Shown here: positions 52,201 to 62,290 of the stretch, piece after piece
Layout: every line of letters starts with the position of its first letter
Numbering within the stretch: the first letter of the stretch is position 1
DNA from: Isochrysis galbana
Lineage: Eukaryota; Haptophyta; Isochrysidales; Isochrysidaceae
DNA: 64,000 nt
Assembly (NCBI GenBank): GCA_018136815.1
Contig: CM030931.1
Coordinates: forward strand, 10,365,072-10,429,071
Direction of reading: 5' to 3'
Made by a program: the position numbers and the translations under genes
Notes under the pieces: model-generated
What the model was told of the DNA's origin: nothing
Database searches by the model: none
Seen by the model: only the letters and a program-made list of their open reading frames with translations

Positions 52201-53968
52201 GCGCGCCGTCGACCTGTACATCTCGATCGGTCACCCCAAGATCGCCCGGTATGCAAGAAGCTTGCTCGCCCTCGTGCGGGCTTTGCATGGCCGCAGATTC
52301 TCTCCTGGGAACAAACTCGCGATTCTCATCCCCTCGTTGACACTTTGCCCGAATGTCTTGGCGCGCATGGTCTGGATCATCGGCAACAATACCTCCGGGG
52401 AAGGATTCACCGTGTCCAAGCCTGCGACGTGCCCGTGGCTCCCTTTGTCGGGGAGGAGTTGAAGCAGCACCATCCCAGTATCGCCAATGGTGACCCTATG
52501 GTCGAGGAATCGGGACGTGGACAGATTCGTCAGTCGGCGTGAATATGTTCGATGGCTACAGCGCGATCTTGCGCCCGAGACTCCCACCACCGTGTACGGA
52601 GTGGCTATCGATGACCTAGTTATTACCAACCCTGAGTTCACAACATGCTCAGCCTTGAAATGAATATTGCGCGCCCGCTTCCCTGGTTGCGAGTTCACAT
52701 AGGCCTCTAGACACGGCTCGCGCTTCATCATCGTGTCTTCCCTGACAGTCGCGCAGGCGCACCTGGAGCAGATAGCCTTCTGAAGGCATAACAGAGCCAA
52801 AGCGAGATGCTGAGGGCGAGCCAATCACACCAGCCTTTGGAAATCCACGAGCAGCTCGTCGAACTGTACGGATCGTATGCGGTAGTGGAAGTCTTTGCTC
52901 TAGGTCCTGGCTGGCATCAGTATTTGTGGAGGGTCCTAAAGGTGGAGCATCAAGGTGGGAAGCCTGCGCGCTGTACTCGCATGCAATATCCCGACGGGTT
53001 CGCCGGGAACGCTGGGGCGCCCATATCTTTGGCCGATCGTCGTGCTCAGTAAGTTGCATGCTTGGCCGTCCATGTCGCCAAACAAATGGAGCTACATCAG
53101 GCATATTCCGTTTCGACAAGGCCGGCTGGTCATCATCGCGTTGGAAAGTAAATTGCAGGCGTAAATCGCCCGACTCTCCACGGACATGCTCCATGCGCCG
53201 AACGTGGTAAGTCCCGTCGAAGCGCATTCCTTTCTTCGGTGCGTAAGGCGAGGAGCGAAGCTTTGATGAGCGCACAACACGAATGTTGGACGCCCGTTCA
53301 TACGCCAGTTGCAGCCATCCATTACTGCCGCACAGACTCGCCGTATCAGACTCACCGTTACCGTTCTCGTCACTAGGCGTGTAAATGAAGGTCTCACCTG
53401 TGAATCATCCGGGAGGACGCGTACATTGTAGAACTAAAACGATAGCAAGAATCGTGTGAGCGCCGCATGCAGTGACGCCTTGGCAAGAGTGAGTCCTACC
53501 TTTGTCTACAATCCGGCCCACTGCATCTGAGAGGATGATAGAGACAGCGCCGACGTCGGCATTTCCCACGATCAAGCGCCTGATGTCGCGGTGAACTCCT
53601 GCGCTCCGTAGATCGCGACGCGAGTTGAAGATGTCGCCGGACTTGAATCTCTCGCTGCTTGCATCGGCATCACAGTCCTCGCTTAAGCTTCGAGGCCCGG
53701 AGCTCCGCTGACGCTTCAAGTTACCCCGTGAGGGCAGCACAAAGTCGTCATCGGACGAATCTACCGAGTTATAGTGCTCTGCCAGCTGACCATCTGACCA
53801 CAGATCATCGCTTTCTCTACCACTCTTGCTTTCGCTATCGCTAACTTGTTCAGGCGCGAAATCGCCGTTACCACCTTGGTCCAATGGTTCAAACCCTGCC
53901 GTGCTGTCATCCGCAATGGACGCAGAGCCTCTCATATCCGTCTGTTGTCGTTGCCGTGCTCTAGCCAT
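46211..53968 (-). CDS. Large chromatin protein: SRA/YDG domain + CDCA7-type 4CXXC zinc finger + helical region + UBA
   Basis: Three exons predicted: 53968-53500, 53397-52763 and 52495-46211 (2,462 residues). Phases match at both joins; introns are 102 and 267 bp, the second donor CAG^GTGCGC as in SPO11. Exons 1-2 encode an SRA domain (about residues 108-230): GDIFNSRRDLRSAGVHRD, GAVSIILSD, then GETFIYT, RVVRSSK, APKKGMRFDGTYHVRRM. SRA domains read methylated cytosine; here the usual acidic YEDD stretch is AVGRIVDKG, so pocket chemistry may differ. In exon 3, residues about 562-687 have CHFC-C, CATC, CAGC and WTCPKCDGKCACQMQ, the 4CXXC_R1 finger of CDCA7-like proteins. The next about 1,700 residues are mostly helical, with a faint MMS22L-like feel (KRFYSRLITW). 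The C-terminus, QLKQLSDMGFANGELNFAIL, is a UBA domain. Alternatively exon 3 is a separate 2,025-residue gene starting at 52,288. Upstream exons beyond 53,968 are possible. Confidence 0.72.
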
Positions 53969-54594
53969 CTCCTGCGCTCTCTGTTGTTGGCGATCGCTGT
54001 TGCCTCGCCGCGCTACAATACGAGTTGCAGCTGGCTGGTCAGCCCGTGCACGCTCACGCCTCTCAACTGCGCGGCAGGGCGGACGAGAGGGGTGTCAGCG
54101 GAGAGCCTCCGTTCATCGTGGCAGTATAGAGCCGCGCTCATCCACTTGGAAGGACGCACGCGCGTTTGCTCGATCGGCAGGCGCATTGGAGTGGGCAGGC
54201 GCTGCACGCACTCCACGCTCGGAGCTCGTTGTCCTTCTGGGCGTGGTGGGCATCAGCCTGCGCGCGCTGGTAGGCACGGAGGGCGGCAAGCAGAGCAGCA
54301 GGCGCCGCGTCAGTCACGCGTGGTGTGCACAACAGCCACGGCCGCACGGAGACGCCTTTCCCGTCTCGGGAAGACGCCACCGGCTGGAGCAGACCAGTGG
54401 ACATGCGCGGCGCGGCGCGGCGAGGGAGGGAAGGGGGGCGGGAGAAGCGAGAGGGAGGTGGCTTCTACAACTATTTACTCCAGTATAAACAGAGGTGTCA
54501 GAGCTTTCTTCTTCTGCTGGTTTAACCCTAGTACTTCCGTAGTCCGCGAGGCGGACGATCGGGACGTTTTTAGTACATATGGCTATATTGGGAG
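53969..54594. other. Upstream region of the large gene
   Basis: Minus-strand frames at 54,404-54,138 (Cys/Ala/Arg-rich) and 54,216-54,013 could be first exons of the SRA gene, but none carries a recognisable domain. The frame upstream of 53,968 also stays open and basic (QPAATRIVARRGNSDRQQQR), so the chosen start is provisional. Confidence 0.3.
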
Positions 54595-54660
54595 CCCCTA
54601 AGGGCCTCAGGAGGGCCCTAGGGGGCCTCCTGAGGCGAAATGGGGCTCCTCCTAGGCCTG
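54595..54660. repeat. Long GC-rich hairpin
   Basis: GCCTCAGGAGGGCCC pairs with GGGGGCCTCCTGAGGC around a TA centre, with outer GGGAGCCCC/GGGGCTCC arms extending the fold. It lies at the end of the retroelement fragment that continues to 55,363. Confidence 0.75.
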
Positions 54661-55363
54661 GGTAGATATCTGTCGAACACGCGATGACTACTGGCTCGTA
54701 GGCAGAGGGCCGTTCGATCGAGCCGGCAGCTGACGCGGCCGTGAAAGAGTCGTTGGTTGTTGCTTGCGGGAATATGTCTGAAAGATCATAGTAGAAGTCG
54801 GGTCTGACTGTGTCTACCATCGAGTGCTAGGGACGAAGAGAGAGACGGAGGTTCGGAGGCTCGCAACGCGCGGCGTTGGAGGGTAGGGCCGAGGCTAGCT
54901 AGCGAGCTAGAGGAAGAGAGAGAATGAGAATGAGAGCTTCTTAGGTCCAAGGTAGACACGAGAGACTACAACGCAGGGACCCAAAAAGATCCCACGACAC
55001 GCAGACACACACGAACTAATCCAAACAGGGCGAAAACTAACCACACCCAGGACGGACTGTCAAGCGTCGGCACCAAGGCAACTCATCGGCGCACAGACAT
55101 GCGACAGAGAGGTCGGAACAACGAGGGCAGACCTCGCTGGGGAGCTACCGCCGATACACGAAGAGAAGACAGAAGACTACAACCGATGCATGAGGAGAAG
55201 ACAGAAGACTACAACCGATGCATGGGGAGAAGACGGAAGACAGTCATGGAACGTTTGATGACATCGAAAGAAAGTAAGAGAAGGGGTAGAATGTCGCCGA
55301 CGAGACCTTGAGGCTTAAAATAACCCACAGGTTAGAAGTAAAAGTCTGTCATCGTATGGAATA
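54661..55363 (-). mobile_element. Retroelement fragment: leader plus start of an ORF (copy 2)
   Basis: Minus-strand counterpart of 38,992-39,630. It begins with TGTCGTATTCCATACGA at 55,363. The frame opens at 54,820 (MVDTVRPDFYYDLSDIFPQA). Compared with copy 1 it has a tandem expansion of a 33-34 bp unit (GAAGACAGAAGACTACAACC on +) at about 55,157-55,235. The divergence after the first 35 codons is abrupt. Confidence 0.6.
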
Positions 55364-55408
55364 CGACACTCCCCGACTAAATTCGAGTCGTCTCGACGAG
55401 CGGCATGG

Positions 55409-58400
55409 AAAAAAAAAACTTCTTAATATTCTCGCCGCGCGCGCGACTACGCACCCTTATTGTGCTGCCACGCCCGCTACTCTCATCTCCCCTCCACCTG
55501 CCTTGCGGCTCGTCCCTCGTGCACTACCTAGGGGCTGGGTGTTTGGGGTTTCCTGTAGCAGGCGGTGTGCTCCGATCCCCGATAGGTTTTCCACTCCTTC
55601 CTCCTGCGCCATCGGGCTATCGGTTTCCATGTTTTCTTGTTGAGTCCGTGAGTCCGTGAGGTGGGCGGTTAAATCGCGGGGAGTTTTGAGGGCGGGGGGC
55701 AGGTAGGCGGGTGAGACGTGGGACACGGCTTTGTGTTGTGCGCGGTTAGGCGAGTCTATCCATTATGCGGAGCGCTTGCGCTACCGCGGACAGGTTCATG
55801 CCCAGCGTTAGCGTGCCTTTGTCGTTGATCGTAAAGACGGGGGCGCATAGTTCTCGCGGGGTCTTGAGCTTGGGTTTTCTTCCCTGGGAGGCTTTGCTGG
55901 TGCGTGCGGCCGAGGGTCTCTCCGGGGGTACGAGGCCTCTGGCGAGTACTGTGAATCTACTCAGGGTCGTTTCGATGACCGGCACGTGGTGGAAGGTATA
56001 GTTGTCAAATTCTGCTTTGTAGAAGTCACCTATTAATTATGTACCTCCATGCTATGAGGTAGAGAGCTTTGAGGCTGTCGGGTGTCGGGGCGTTCGGGTA
56101 TACGAACAGTCTATCCTTGAGTTTCTGGACCGTCGATCTGTTTCTATCAGGCGTGTAGCCTGTCACAGCTTCTACGGTCAGGAAGATTTGTTGTGTGGAA
56201 GGGCATCTGGCCAGGTGTGTCGAACTTTCGCGGTGTTTACCGCAAAGTCTGCATCTCGTGGTGGTCGCCGTGGCGAACCGGTTTCGTGTGCCTAGCCTTC
56301 TGTGGGTGATGTGCTTGAAGTGGGGGTGCTTATCCGTGTGTTTTAACATGGGGTGTGTGTAGAGTTTTGCCACGTGCATCCACTCGTCTTGGGTCAGTGC
56401 TAGCTTCCGAGCCCACGCTTCTCGGGCTGGTTGGGGTTGGGCGCTGGGGCCGCCTTTGAGGTATTCTCTCGTTATGTCGGACACGGTGATTTGGTCTAGT
56501 TGCTTTTTATCGTTGAGTGTGTATTCGTCCGCTAGCGGGTATTCTAAGTGTTTCGGGCCTTTTAGCCCGCTTTCCCATTTGGCCGGTGCGTGGTATAGTG
56601 TCTCTTCGCCCGGTTTCGCTACTTCGGTGGTGTTCGCGGTTTCGCCTAAATAGTTGATGTTTGTGTATGTCCATATATTGTTCATTTTAGTGATGTATTT
56701 GTCGTCTTCCGACGCCTTGACTTCCTTCGCCTCATTTTCCGGCGGAGTCACACCGTTCGTTTGTACCGTTTGCGTCCTAGAGGCGGCTGGGTTCGGTGGC
56801 GGGTCTACCTGTGCTTTATCTAGGAGTCTCGAGGCGTGGCGAACCACGCATTCCCACGAGTTCAAGAATTCCTTTTTATCTATTTTTGCCCCCGCGTGGA
56901 GGAAAGTCTCAGGGAGGTGTTCTACGTACCGCGCGCATTCTTCTTGAGTGTAGGGTTCGGTAAATTTGGCGTCTTTATAGACGTTGTGCACGACATGTGT
57001 GTGCAGAGATTCCCATAGGCTGACCCACGCGGTTCGGGTGATCGGCGGGGGGTCGTGGCAGTTGTGCCATAGCGGCTGAGAGAGCGCTCCTTCCCTAGAG
57101 AGGAGCGAGCGGTTTATCCTCAGTGCTCTGAAGTTTGTTAGGGCCTCTTTCCAGAATGTCGGCAACGCCGGGTTTCCTCTGAGGCTCCGCATGAGCGTCC
57201 TCGGGGGAACTGTAGAGAGGACGGCCCCTCGGCCCAGTCCGGTCCGGCAGAACCACGCGTCTAGGGCGTGCTTCCATATGGCTCTCCTCGCATTGAGATA
57301 GTTTAATATCCATTTCGCTTGGAGGGCCCTCACGTGCGCCGTCCAGTGGAGGAGTCCGGTCCCCATCGTGCGCGTCGCGTCTTCTTTTTCGTGTACGGGG
57401 TAGTGCGGGTGTTTCACCCATTTAGTGATGTTGCCGGTGTGGGGGCTTTCCCATAGGACTTTGTCGGCCGCCCTCTGAATTCTCTTGTGGAACCATTTGG
57501 GAGCCGCCAAGGTTTGCACCCAGTATCGCGGCGTGCCGTAGATGATGAAGTTTACTATGTTAGTTCTGCCGAAGATGGTCATATGGCGCGCTACCGATGT
57601 CAGTCGTGCCGCCTTAGCGTCTATTTTGTCCGCGAGTTGTTTCCAAAAGGGCTTTAGGGCCTCCGGGGTTCCTAGTGGAACGCCTAGTATTGTCAGATAT
57701 TGGTCGTTGGCTATCCAGTTATATTTTCGCATATCCCACGGCGGTTTTTGGCGCATCTGCGAGCCCATTCGTATGCCTTGGAATTTGGTCTCGTTCGTCT
57801 TGCCCCCCGTGGCTCTCTCGTGCGCTCGTACCCATGTTAGTGCGCGTTTGAGGCTCTTGTAGTCTCTTGCGATGAGTGCCGTGTCGTCCGCGAACTGGCT
57901 TATCTTTAGGTCGTAGCCATTGAGGTCTATTCCCTGTATGTCGGGGTCCCCGTTTATTGCCCGGGTGAGCGCCTCCGTTGTGAGGAGAAAAGTGAGCGGT
58001 GAGAGTGGGCAACCCTGGGGCATTCCGCTTCCTATCGTGAAGGGGTAGCTCCGGCCGCCGTTGATTTTGATCGTGCGGATCGGTCTCGCTTCCTCGCTTG
58101 TGAGCGCTTTGGCTAGTCGTTGAAAGTCCGGTCCGAAGTTGAGCAGGCGGGGCGCTAGGTGATAGAATTCCCAGCTGACTCTATCGAAGGCTTTCTCCCA
58201 ATCGAGCGCTAGGAGGAGGCCCGGCTCTCCCGTTTCGTCGAGGTATGCCCTCGTTAGTTGCAGGAGGTGAGTAGCTTCGCTTATCAGTCTCCTAGGCACG
58301 AATCCTAGTTGATTGTCAGAGATAATGTTACCTATTACTTTGCTAAGTCGGTTTGTTAGTATTTTCGCTAGGATTTTGTAATCACTTTGTAATAATGTTA

Positions 58401-58935
58401 TAGGCCTGTAGTTTCTGGGGTCACGCGCATCGCCCTTTTTGTAGAGGAGTATGATATCCCCTTCCCTCATGGTGTACGGGATAAGGCCCGTATCGAACGT
58501 TTGGTTGTACAGGTCTGTCAGGATTGGCGCTACTAGCTCCTCGTGCGCCTTATAGACTTCTGCCGGTATCCCATCTGGTCCCGCGCTCTTTCCGGGGCCT
58601 ATGCTCCGGATGGCTAGAAGGGTCTCTTCCACTGTGATTCGCCCTTCCAGTCGGCGTCTGTCGAGTATGGTGAGGGGTGGCTGTGGAGGGTGAGGTGTGT
58701 GTGCTGCATGCTGGCTGTTGCCAGCATGCAGGCCTTGGTCGCTTTGTTCTCGGTGGCGTCCGGGCGAGGGACGCTGGCTCTTGCGCCCACCTGGTCGGGC
58801 GGGTCGTCTTGACGCGGTCGCTTCGGCGACAGGGGGGTGTCCATGAGCGCTTCATCCATTGCGGCGAGGGCGGCGGCAGCGAGAGCGGGCGGCGGCGCGC
58901 GCTCCATGACCCTATCGTTTTAACGATAGTTAAAA
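55409..58935 (-). mobile_element. LINE (non-LTR retrotransposon), longest copy
   Basis: Minus-strand order: 5' hairpin with ACTATCGTTAAAACGATAG at about 58,913-58,931; ATG 58,907 (MERAPPPALAAAALAAMDEA); after about 200 bp a direct jump into RT sequence at about 58,680; RT and C-terminal ORF 58,632-56,026; a frame break near 56,030; continuation of the C-terminal domain 55,985-55,746 (LSRFTVLARGLVPPERPSAA); a 330-bp 3' UTR; and GAATATTAAGAAG plus ten T. No endonuclease region is present, so this copy is internally deleted. No exact target duplication was seen; the 3' side abuts the retroelement fragment at 55,363. Confidence 0.9.
56026..58632 (-). CDS. LINE ORF2: reverse transcriptase with C-terminal zinc motif
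   Basis: 868 residues from the first methionine; coding similarity begins a few codons earlier (EGRITVEETLLAI). RT landmarks: GPGKSAGPDGIPAEVYK; RNYRPITLLQSDYKILAKIL; LALDWEKAFDRVSW; GMPQGCPLSPLTFLL; and the catalytic FADD at about 247-250. The thumb and connection region contains WVQTLAAPKWFHKRIQRAAD. The C-terminal CRLCGKHRESSTHLARC is a C-x2-C-x8-H-x4-C zinc motif as in L1-like elements. The ORF ends in ...AWRYIINR by a frame break; the true C-terminus continues in another frame. No apurinic endonuclease or RNase H domain is present in this copy. It uses the host's GC-rich codons, so it is not a very recent arrival. Confidence 0.9.
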   Translation of the reverse strand: MEETLLAIRSIGPGKSAGPDGIPAEVYKAHEELVAPILTDLYNQTFDTGLIPYTMREGDIILLYKKGDARDPRNYRPITLLQSDYKILAKILTNRLSKVIGNIISDNQLGFVPRRLISEATHLLQLTRAYLDETGEPGLLLALDWEKAFDRVSWEFYHLAPRLLNFGPDFQRLAKALTSEEARPIRTIKINGGRSYPFTIGSGMPQGCPLSPLTFLLTTEALTRAINGDPDIQGIDLNGYDLKISQFADDTALIARDYKSLKRALTWVRAHERATGGKTNETKFQGIRMGSQMRQKPPWDMRKYNWIANDQYLTILGVPLGTPEALKPFWKQLADKIDAKAARLTSVARHMTIFGRTNIVNFIIYGTPRYWVQTLAAPKWFHKRIQRAADKVLWESPHTGNITKWVKHPHYPVHEKEDATRTMGTGLLHWTAHVRALQAKWILNYLNARRAIWKHALDAWFCRTGLGRGAVLSTVPPRTLMRSLRGNPALPTFWKEALTNFRALRINRSLLSREGALSQPLWHNCHDPPPITRTAWVSLWESLHTHVVHNVYKDAKFTEPYTQEECARYVEHLPETFLHAGAKIDKKEFLNSWECVVRHASRLLDKAQVDPPPNPAASRTQTVQTNGVTPPENEAKEVKASEDDKYITKMNNIWTYTNINYLGETANTTEVAKPGEETLYHAPAKWESGLKGPKHLEYPLADEYTLNDKKQLDQITVSDITREYLKGGPSAQPQPAREAWARKLALTQDEWMHVAKLYTHPMLKHTDKHPHFKHITHRRLGTRNRFATATTTRCRLCGKHRESSTHLARCPSTQQIFLTVEAVTGYTPDRNRSTVQKLKDRLFVYPNAPTPDSLKALYLIAWRYIINR

Positions 58936-59665
58936 GAGCTGGTCGACTAGTGGCGCAAGAGAAAGTTGAGCGACTAGACCGCTAGGGGCTGGAGCACGCC
59001 CTCGCCCTTGCAGCTTATGCATTACCTCTACACATACAATACTACAATCCGGGCCCTTATAAGTGCACGAGGAAAGTGGCCGCGAGGTAAATTTTGGGAG
59101 GCAAGCAAAAAGAGAACGGGCGTGGCTCCGCTCCGTGTAGTTACCCCGGGGCCACGCGCGAGGCGAGATCATTGAGAATTTTTAGGCGATCAAGATTTTG
59201 GTGGGAGATATGGGATCCAGACGTGTGCAGTGTTGTATTCGGCATCGCCGCTGACGCCTAACTACTCAAGAGCTTCACAATAAAGTTGCACCAACGTCAG
59301 CACTATTGCTAGCCGACGTCTAGACTCCGAGAAAGATCGTGGTATTGCAGACGTTTGTGAGCGTGGTTACGAAAGAGTGCTGGTGAATCCTTCCGTCCGA
59401 GCACAATGAACCTCCCCGCTGCGTTCTACAATCACATTGCACATTGGGCACAATCCCAAGAAGCCGAGCTCCATTTCTCGTCGCCATAATATGATCGGAC
59501 AGCAACATGGCCGTTGTGTTGCGCACGCGGTTGTAGCAGAAAGTCATGTGCACGGTTTATGTGTCAAACCACATCGTGCAACATGTTCCGTAGGGGTAAA
59601 GCAACCGTAGGAAGGAATGCGTTATCATAATAAATCACCTAGACAAAAAAAACAAAACGCTAACG
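58936..59665. other. Intergenic, no gene recognised
   Basis: 3' flank of the CUS2-like gene. Nothing recognisable. Confidence 0.35.
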
Positions 59666-61159
59666 TCAATCGCCGCCGTCCGTGTCAAGCTCTTCATCCG
59701 TTGAGTCCGCCTCTAACCATTGAGCGAAGCTCTCGAGCTTTGACTCTTGCTCTTCGATTGACTCCTCTCCGTTTGCGTCGGACAACCCTGCGGCCTTACG
59801 TGGCGTCTTTGGCCTATAATCGCTGACACCATCATAAAGCTCACATGTGAGCGCCTCATTGCCGAAAGACCTTTCCCGCATCATCACGACGCATCGTTCA
59901 GCATCATCTGGTTTCCTAAATTTGACGGCTGCAGCACCCTTTTCACTTCCTTCGAAAATGGTCACCTTTTCCACAGCTCCAGCCTTGGAGCATTCCACTA
60001 ACAAATCTTCCTTGAGGTTAGCGTAAAAGTGCTCGTCTGCATCTGCCACCTCCGCCTCAGTGAAGAGTCCGAGTAAGATCACCACGTGCGCTGCAGAGCC
60101 TCCTCCCGAAACAAGGCTGTCATCCCACTCGGCTAGCTGACGCTGCTCCGCGAGGCGCTGCCGCTTTCGCGCGTGTGAAACTTTCGACGAAGATCCATTA
60201 TTCTGCACTAAGGTGTCGCCACGCATCTCAAAGTGCGCTGGTTGCACCTTCAACACCACACCGGGACGAAGCTCATAACCGTCGCGCAAGGTCACAGCCA
60301 AGTTGACAGATTCGGACTTCAAGAACCCCACCAGGGCATCTCCTTTAGATCGACCCTCATCCGTCGTGTAGATCTTCACGCGTTCAGCTCCAGTTGATGG
60401 GTCCGTCTTGATCACACCAGCAATTTTGAAGCAGTCGACCAGCTCTTTGGTCAGCTCAGACGGTTCGAGCCCTTCAGGGAGCCCGCTTACGTAGACATTG
60501 CTCCCACCGTGAGCCTTGAATTTAGCTTTCTTCTTCTTCTTCTTCTTGCTCTGCTTCCCGGTGTCGTCATTCATGTCAGCGTTGGGTGGATAGCTTGATG
60601 AATCACGAAATTTTTGCTCCTCTGAAGGCATGTTGGAGCGAGTGGCACCGTTCCGTCCAGGATCCTTTGGGCTTACCGTCTCAGCATCAGGATCATAGGC
60701 GATCTCTTCCGTCAATCCAGCTGGCGCATGATCGTCATCCCCATCCCTATCACCCTCTGCTTGCACAAGCTGGCTGCGTAACTCGTCCACTGTTCCAAGG
60801 TCGGCCCACGCACTCATCCCTGATTTCCACACCTGCGTCAATCCATCCACGTCACCACGCTCCAGCAAAACCGCCATCTGCTCTACACTCACTCCGCCAC
60901 GTCGCTTGCCCCCGGCGTCCAGGTAGAACCAGCTGGGCCTCGTTACCGCGGGCGGCTGCGAGACGGAGAGGAGAGGGGAAAGCTCTGGCAGCTCGTGAAC
61001 TTTGACCCAGCTGGACATGCCTTCACGCCAGACGCACGTCTCCCTGCTGATGTGTCCGCTTTGCCAGAGCACCTGCAGCTGCGCAGGCGTGCATGGGCCC
61101 GCGTGCCCACCGCCCTCGGGCACGTAGTAAAAGCTCGCTGAAGAGGCGTCGTCCTCCAT
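59666..61159 (-). CDS. HTATSF1/CUS2-like U2 snRNP-associated splicing factor
   Basis: CUS2/HTATSF1 proteins bind SF3B1 and U2 snRNA and assist branch-point recognition. The start at MEDDASSASFYYVPEGGGHA was chosen over 22 upstream Arg/Gly-rich codons. Domain order in 497 residues: two GYF_2-type repeats (about 8-55: GPCTPAQLQVLWQSG, CVWREGMSSWVKV; about 75-125: FYLDAGGKRRGGVSVEQM, VWKSGMSAWADL); a Lys-rich KKKKKKKAKFKAHG stretch; RRM1 (about 220-310: NVYVSGLPEGLEPSELTKEL, KGDALVGFLKSESV); and a C-terminal UHM-like RRM (about 360-450: VVILLGLFTEAEV, LVECSKAGAVEKVTIF, GAAAVKFRKPDDAERCVVMM). An acidic tail follows. Tandem GYF_2 before CUS2-type RRMs matches algal and stramenopile-type homologues as I recall. 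Single exon. Confidence 0.9.
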   Translation of the reverse strand: MEDDASSASFYYVPEGGGHAGPCTPAQLQVLWQSGHISRETCVWREGMSSWVKVHELPELSPLLSVSQPPAVTRPSWFYLDAGGKRRGGVSVEQMAVLLERGDVDGLTQVWKSGMSAWADLGTVDELRSQLVQAEGDRDGDDDHAPAGLTEEIAYDPDAETVSPKDPGRNGATRSNMPSEEQKFRDSSSYPPNADMNDDTGKQSKKKKKKKAKFKAHGGSNVYVSGLPEGLEPSELTKELVDCFKIAGVIKTDPSTGAERVKIYTTDEGRSKGDALVGFLKSESVNLAVTLRDGYELRPGVVLKVQPAHFEMRGDTLVQNNGSSSKVSHARKRQRLAEQRQLAEWDDSLVSGGGSAAHVVILLGLFTEAEVADADEHFYANLKEDLLVECSKAGAVEKVTIFEGSEKGAAAVKFRKPDDAERCVVMMRERSFGNEALTCELYDGVSDYRPKTPRKAAGLSDANGEESIEEQESKLESFAQWLEADSTDEELDTDGGD

Positions 61160-61290
61160 CCCCACGCAGCCTCCGCCCTTTTGGCGCCTCTCCCGCTCCC
61201 GGCCGACCCAGATTACAGAATACATAACACTACTATTGTTATGTTAGGGTTCATAGTAACCTGCGTTCACGAGCAGTTAGAAATTGTGAA

Positions 61291-61383
61291 ATTGTAGTGT
61301 TGTAAAAGGTCTTGTTGGCTAGCATCCCTAGCCCCATACACCGGACGAGCCATGCACCAACCGCGCACACCCCCAACGCGGGG
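61291..61383 (-). promoter_or_regulatory. Upstream block shared with the 42.8-kb gene (copy 2)
   Basis: Matches 42,816-42,918 with an identical ATACACCGGACGAGCCATG core, lying 130-225 bp upstream of the CUS2-like start, same orientation relative to the gene. Confidence 0.6.
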
Positions 61384-61796
61384 CCGTGATGTTGCATGAG
61401 TACTGACATCAGTTTTTTACGTCAGTATCAGTTCCGTTGGGATTCGGACGTTTCTCGCATCTATGCCCGTGACACGGTGGCTCGGCAATTTCGCACGGCG
61501 GACGCGATAGCGGCGGGGGCGAGCACGAGCTCAGAGAGCGCGGTCCCCAGCTGGACCCAGCCGTCGCTTTTCTGAGGAGGTAGCGGTAGCCCTAGTTGGG
61601 CTGTCAGTCCGTAAGCTTACGGTGGTTTTGAGCTTACACTTACATCAGTACTTACATCATAAGGCTGTGAATAGGTTTGATTTTGAGCTATCTAGATATT
61701 AGCTAACAGGGCGCTTCGGCTATCTAGATAGATACTAATAGTGGCTCAGCACTATCTAGATAGATACTAATAGTGCCCGAGAGCCTTGCCTAATAT
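61384..61796. other. Intergenic with ATCTAGATA direct repeats
   Basis: TATCTAGATAGATACTAATAGTG occurs twice in tandem (61,720-61,775) with a third partial copy near 61,690. No gene. Holds the left copy of the hAT target duplication CCTAATAT at 61,789-61,796. Confidence 0.45.
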
Positions 61797-62132
61797 CAAG
61801 GCTAGGGCTGACCATTAACAGGCAAGTTTTTGGGAAACCCATTAGTAGTTTTTCAAGGTCAGCACATTAACAGGTTGAGTTTTTTTCTGAGTGTTAACAG
61901 GTTGTTGTAGGGGTGTTAATACCCTGTTAGTGGCCATTAACAGGCTAAAACCATTACAAGCTGTTACACCAACGTTGGAATACATGTTCGGGGGGGGTTC
62001 CCTTCCCCCCTCCCCTCCCACCGCCCCCCGACGCCGGGAGCTGTCCCCCCCCCTGCGCCCTGCGCCTCCCCCCCCCGACGCCGACGCGCTCATGGGTAAG
62101 CGCGGACCGCCATCGAAGCGCAAGGCGCCAAA

Positions 62133-62290
62133 ATGGCCAAGCAATTCCTAGCTTCGCCGGCGTTGACCGCAGGGGTGGAGCGTGTGTTCTCGGCCGCAGG
62201 GAAAATGCACGGTGATCTACAAAAATCTGCGAAGGATACTACTCTAGAGGCGTCTTTGTTTGCTAGTCCGAACCTAAGTTGTTCCACAGG
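62133..62290 (+). pseudogene. hAT transposase C-terminal dimerisation domain, truncated
   Basis: FLASPALTAGVERVFSAAGK and DTTLEASLFASPN match the C-terminal hATC dimerisation motif (LA-x-PA-T-S-x-x-ERVFS-x-AG). Just upstream, MGKRGPPSKRK (62,092) looks like the start of the same protein, so nearly all of the transposase between has been deleted. The end of the domain is split by the element at 62,274. Confidence 0.85.

Noticed and set aside
54138-54404. Cys-containing minus frame as a RING finger upstream of the SRA exons
   Set aside because: Cysteine spacing (CSACPLQCAC) does not fit a RING or PHD pattern; kept only as possible untyped first exon.
55364-58990. Target duplication for the longest LINE copy
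   Set aside because: The flanking GTCTCGACGAGCGGCATGG and GCTGGTCGACTAGTGGCGC look vaguely alike but do not match exactly, so no duplication is claimed.
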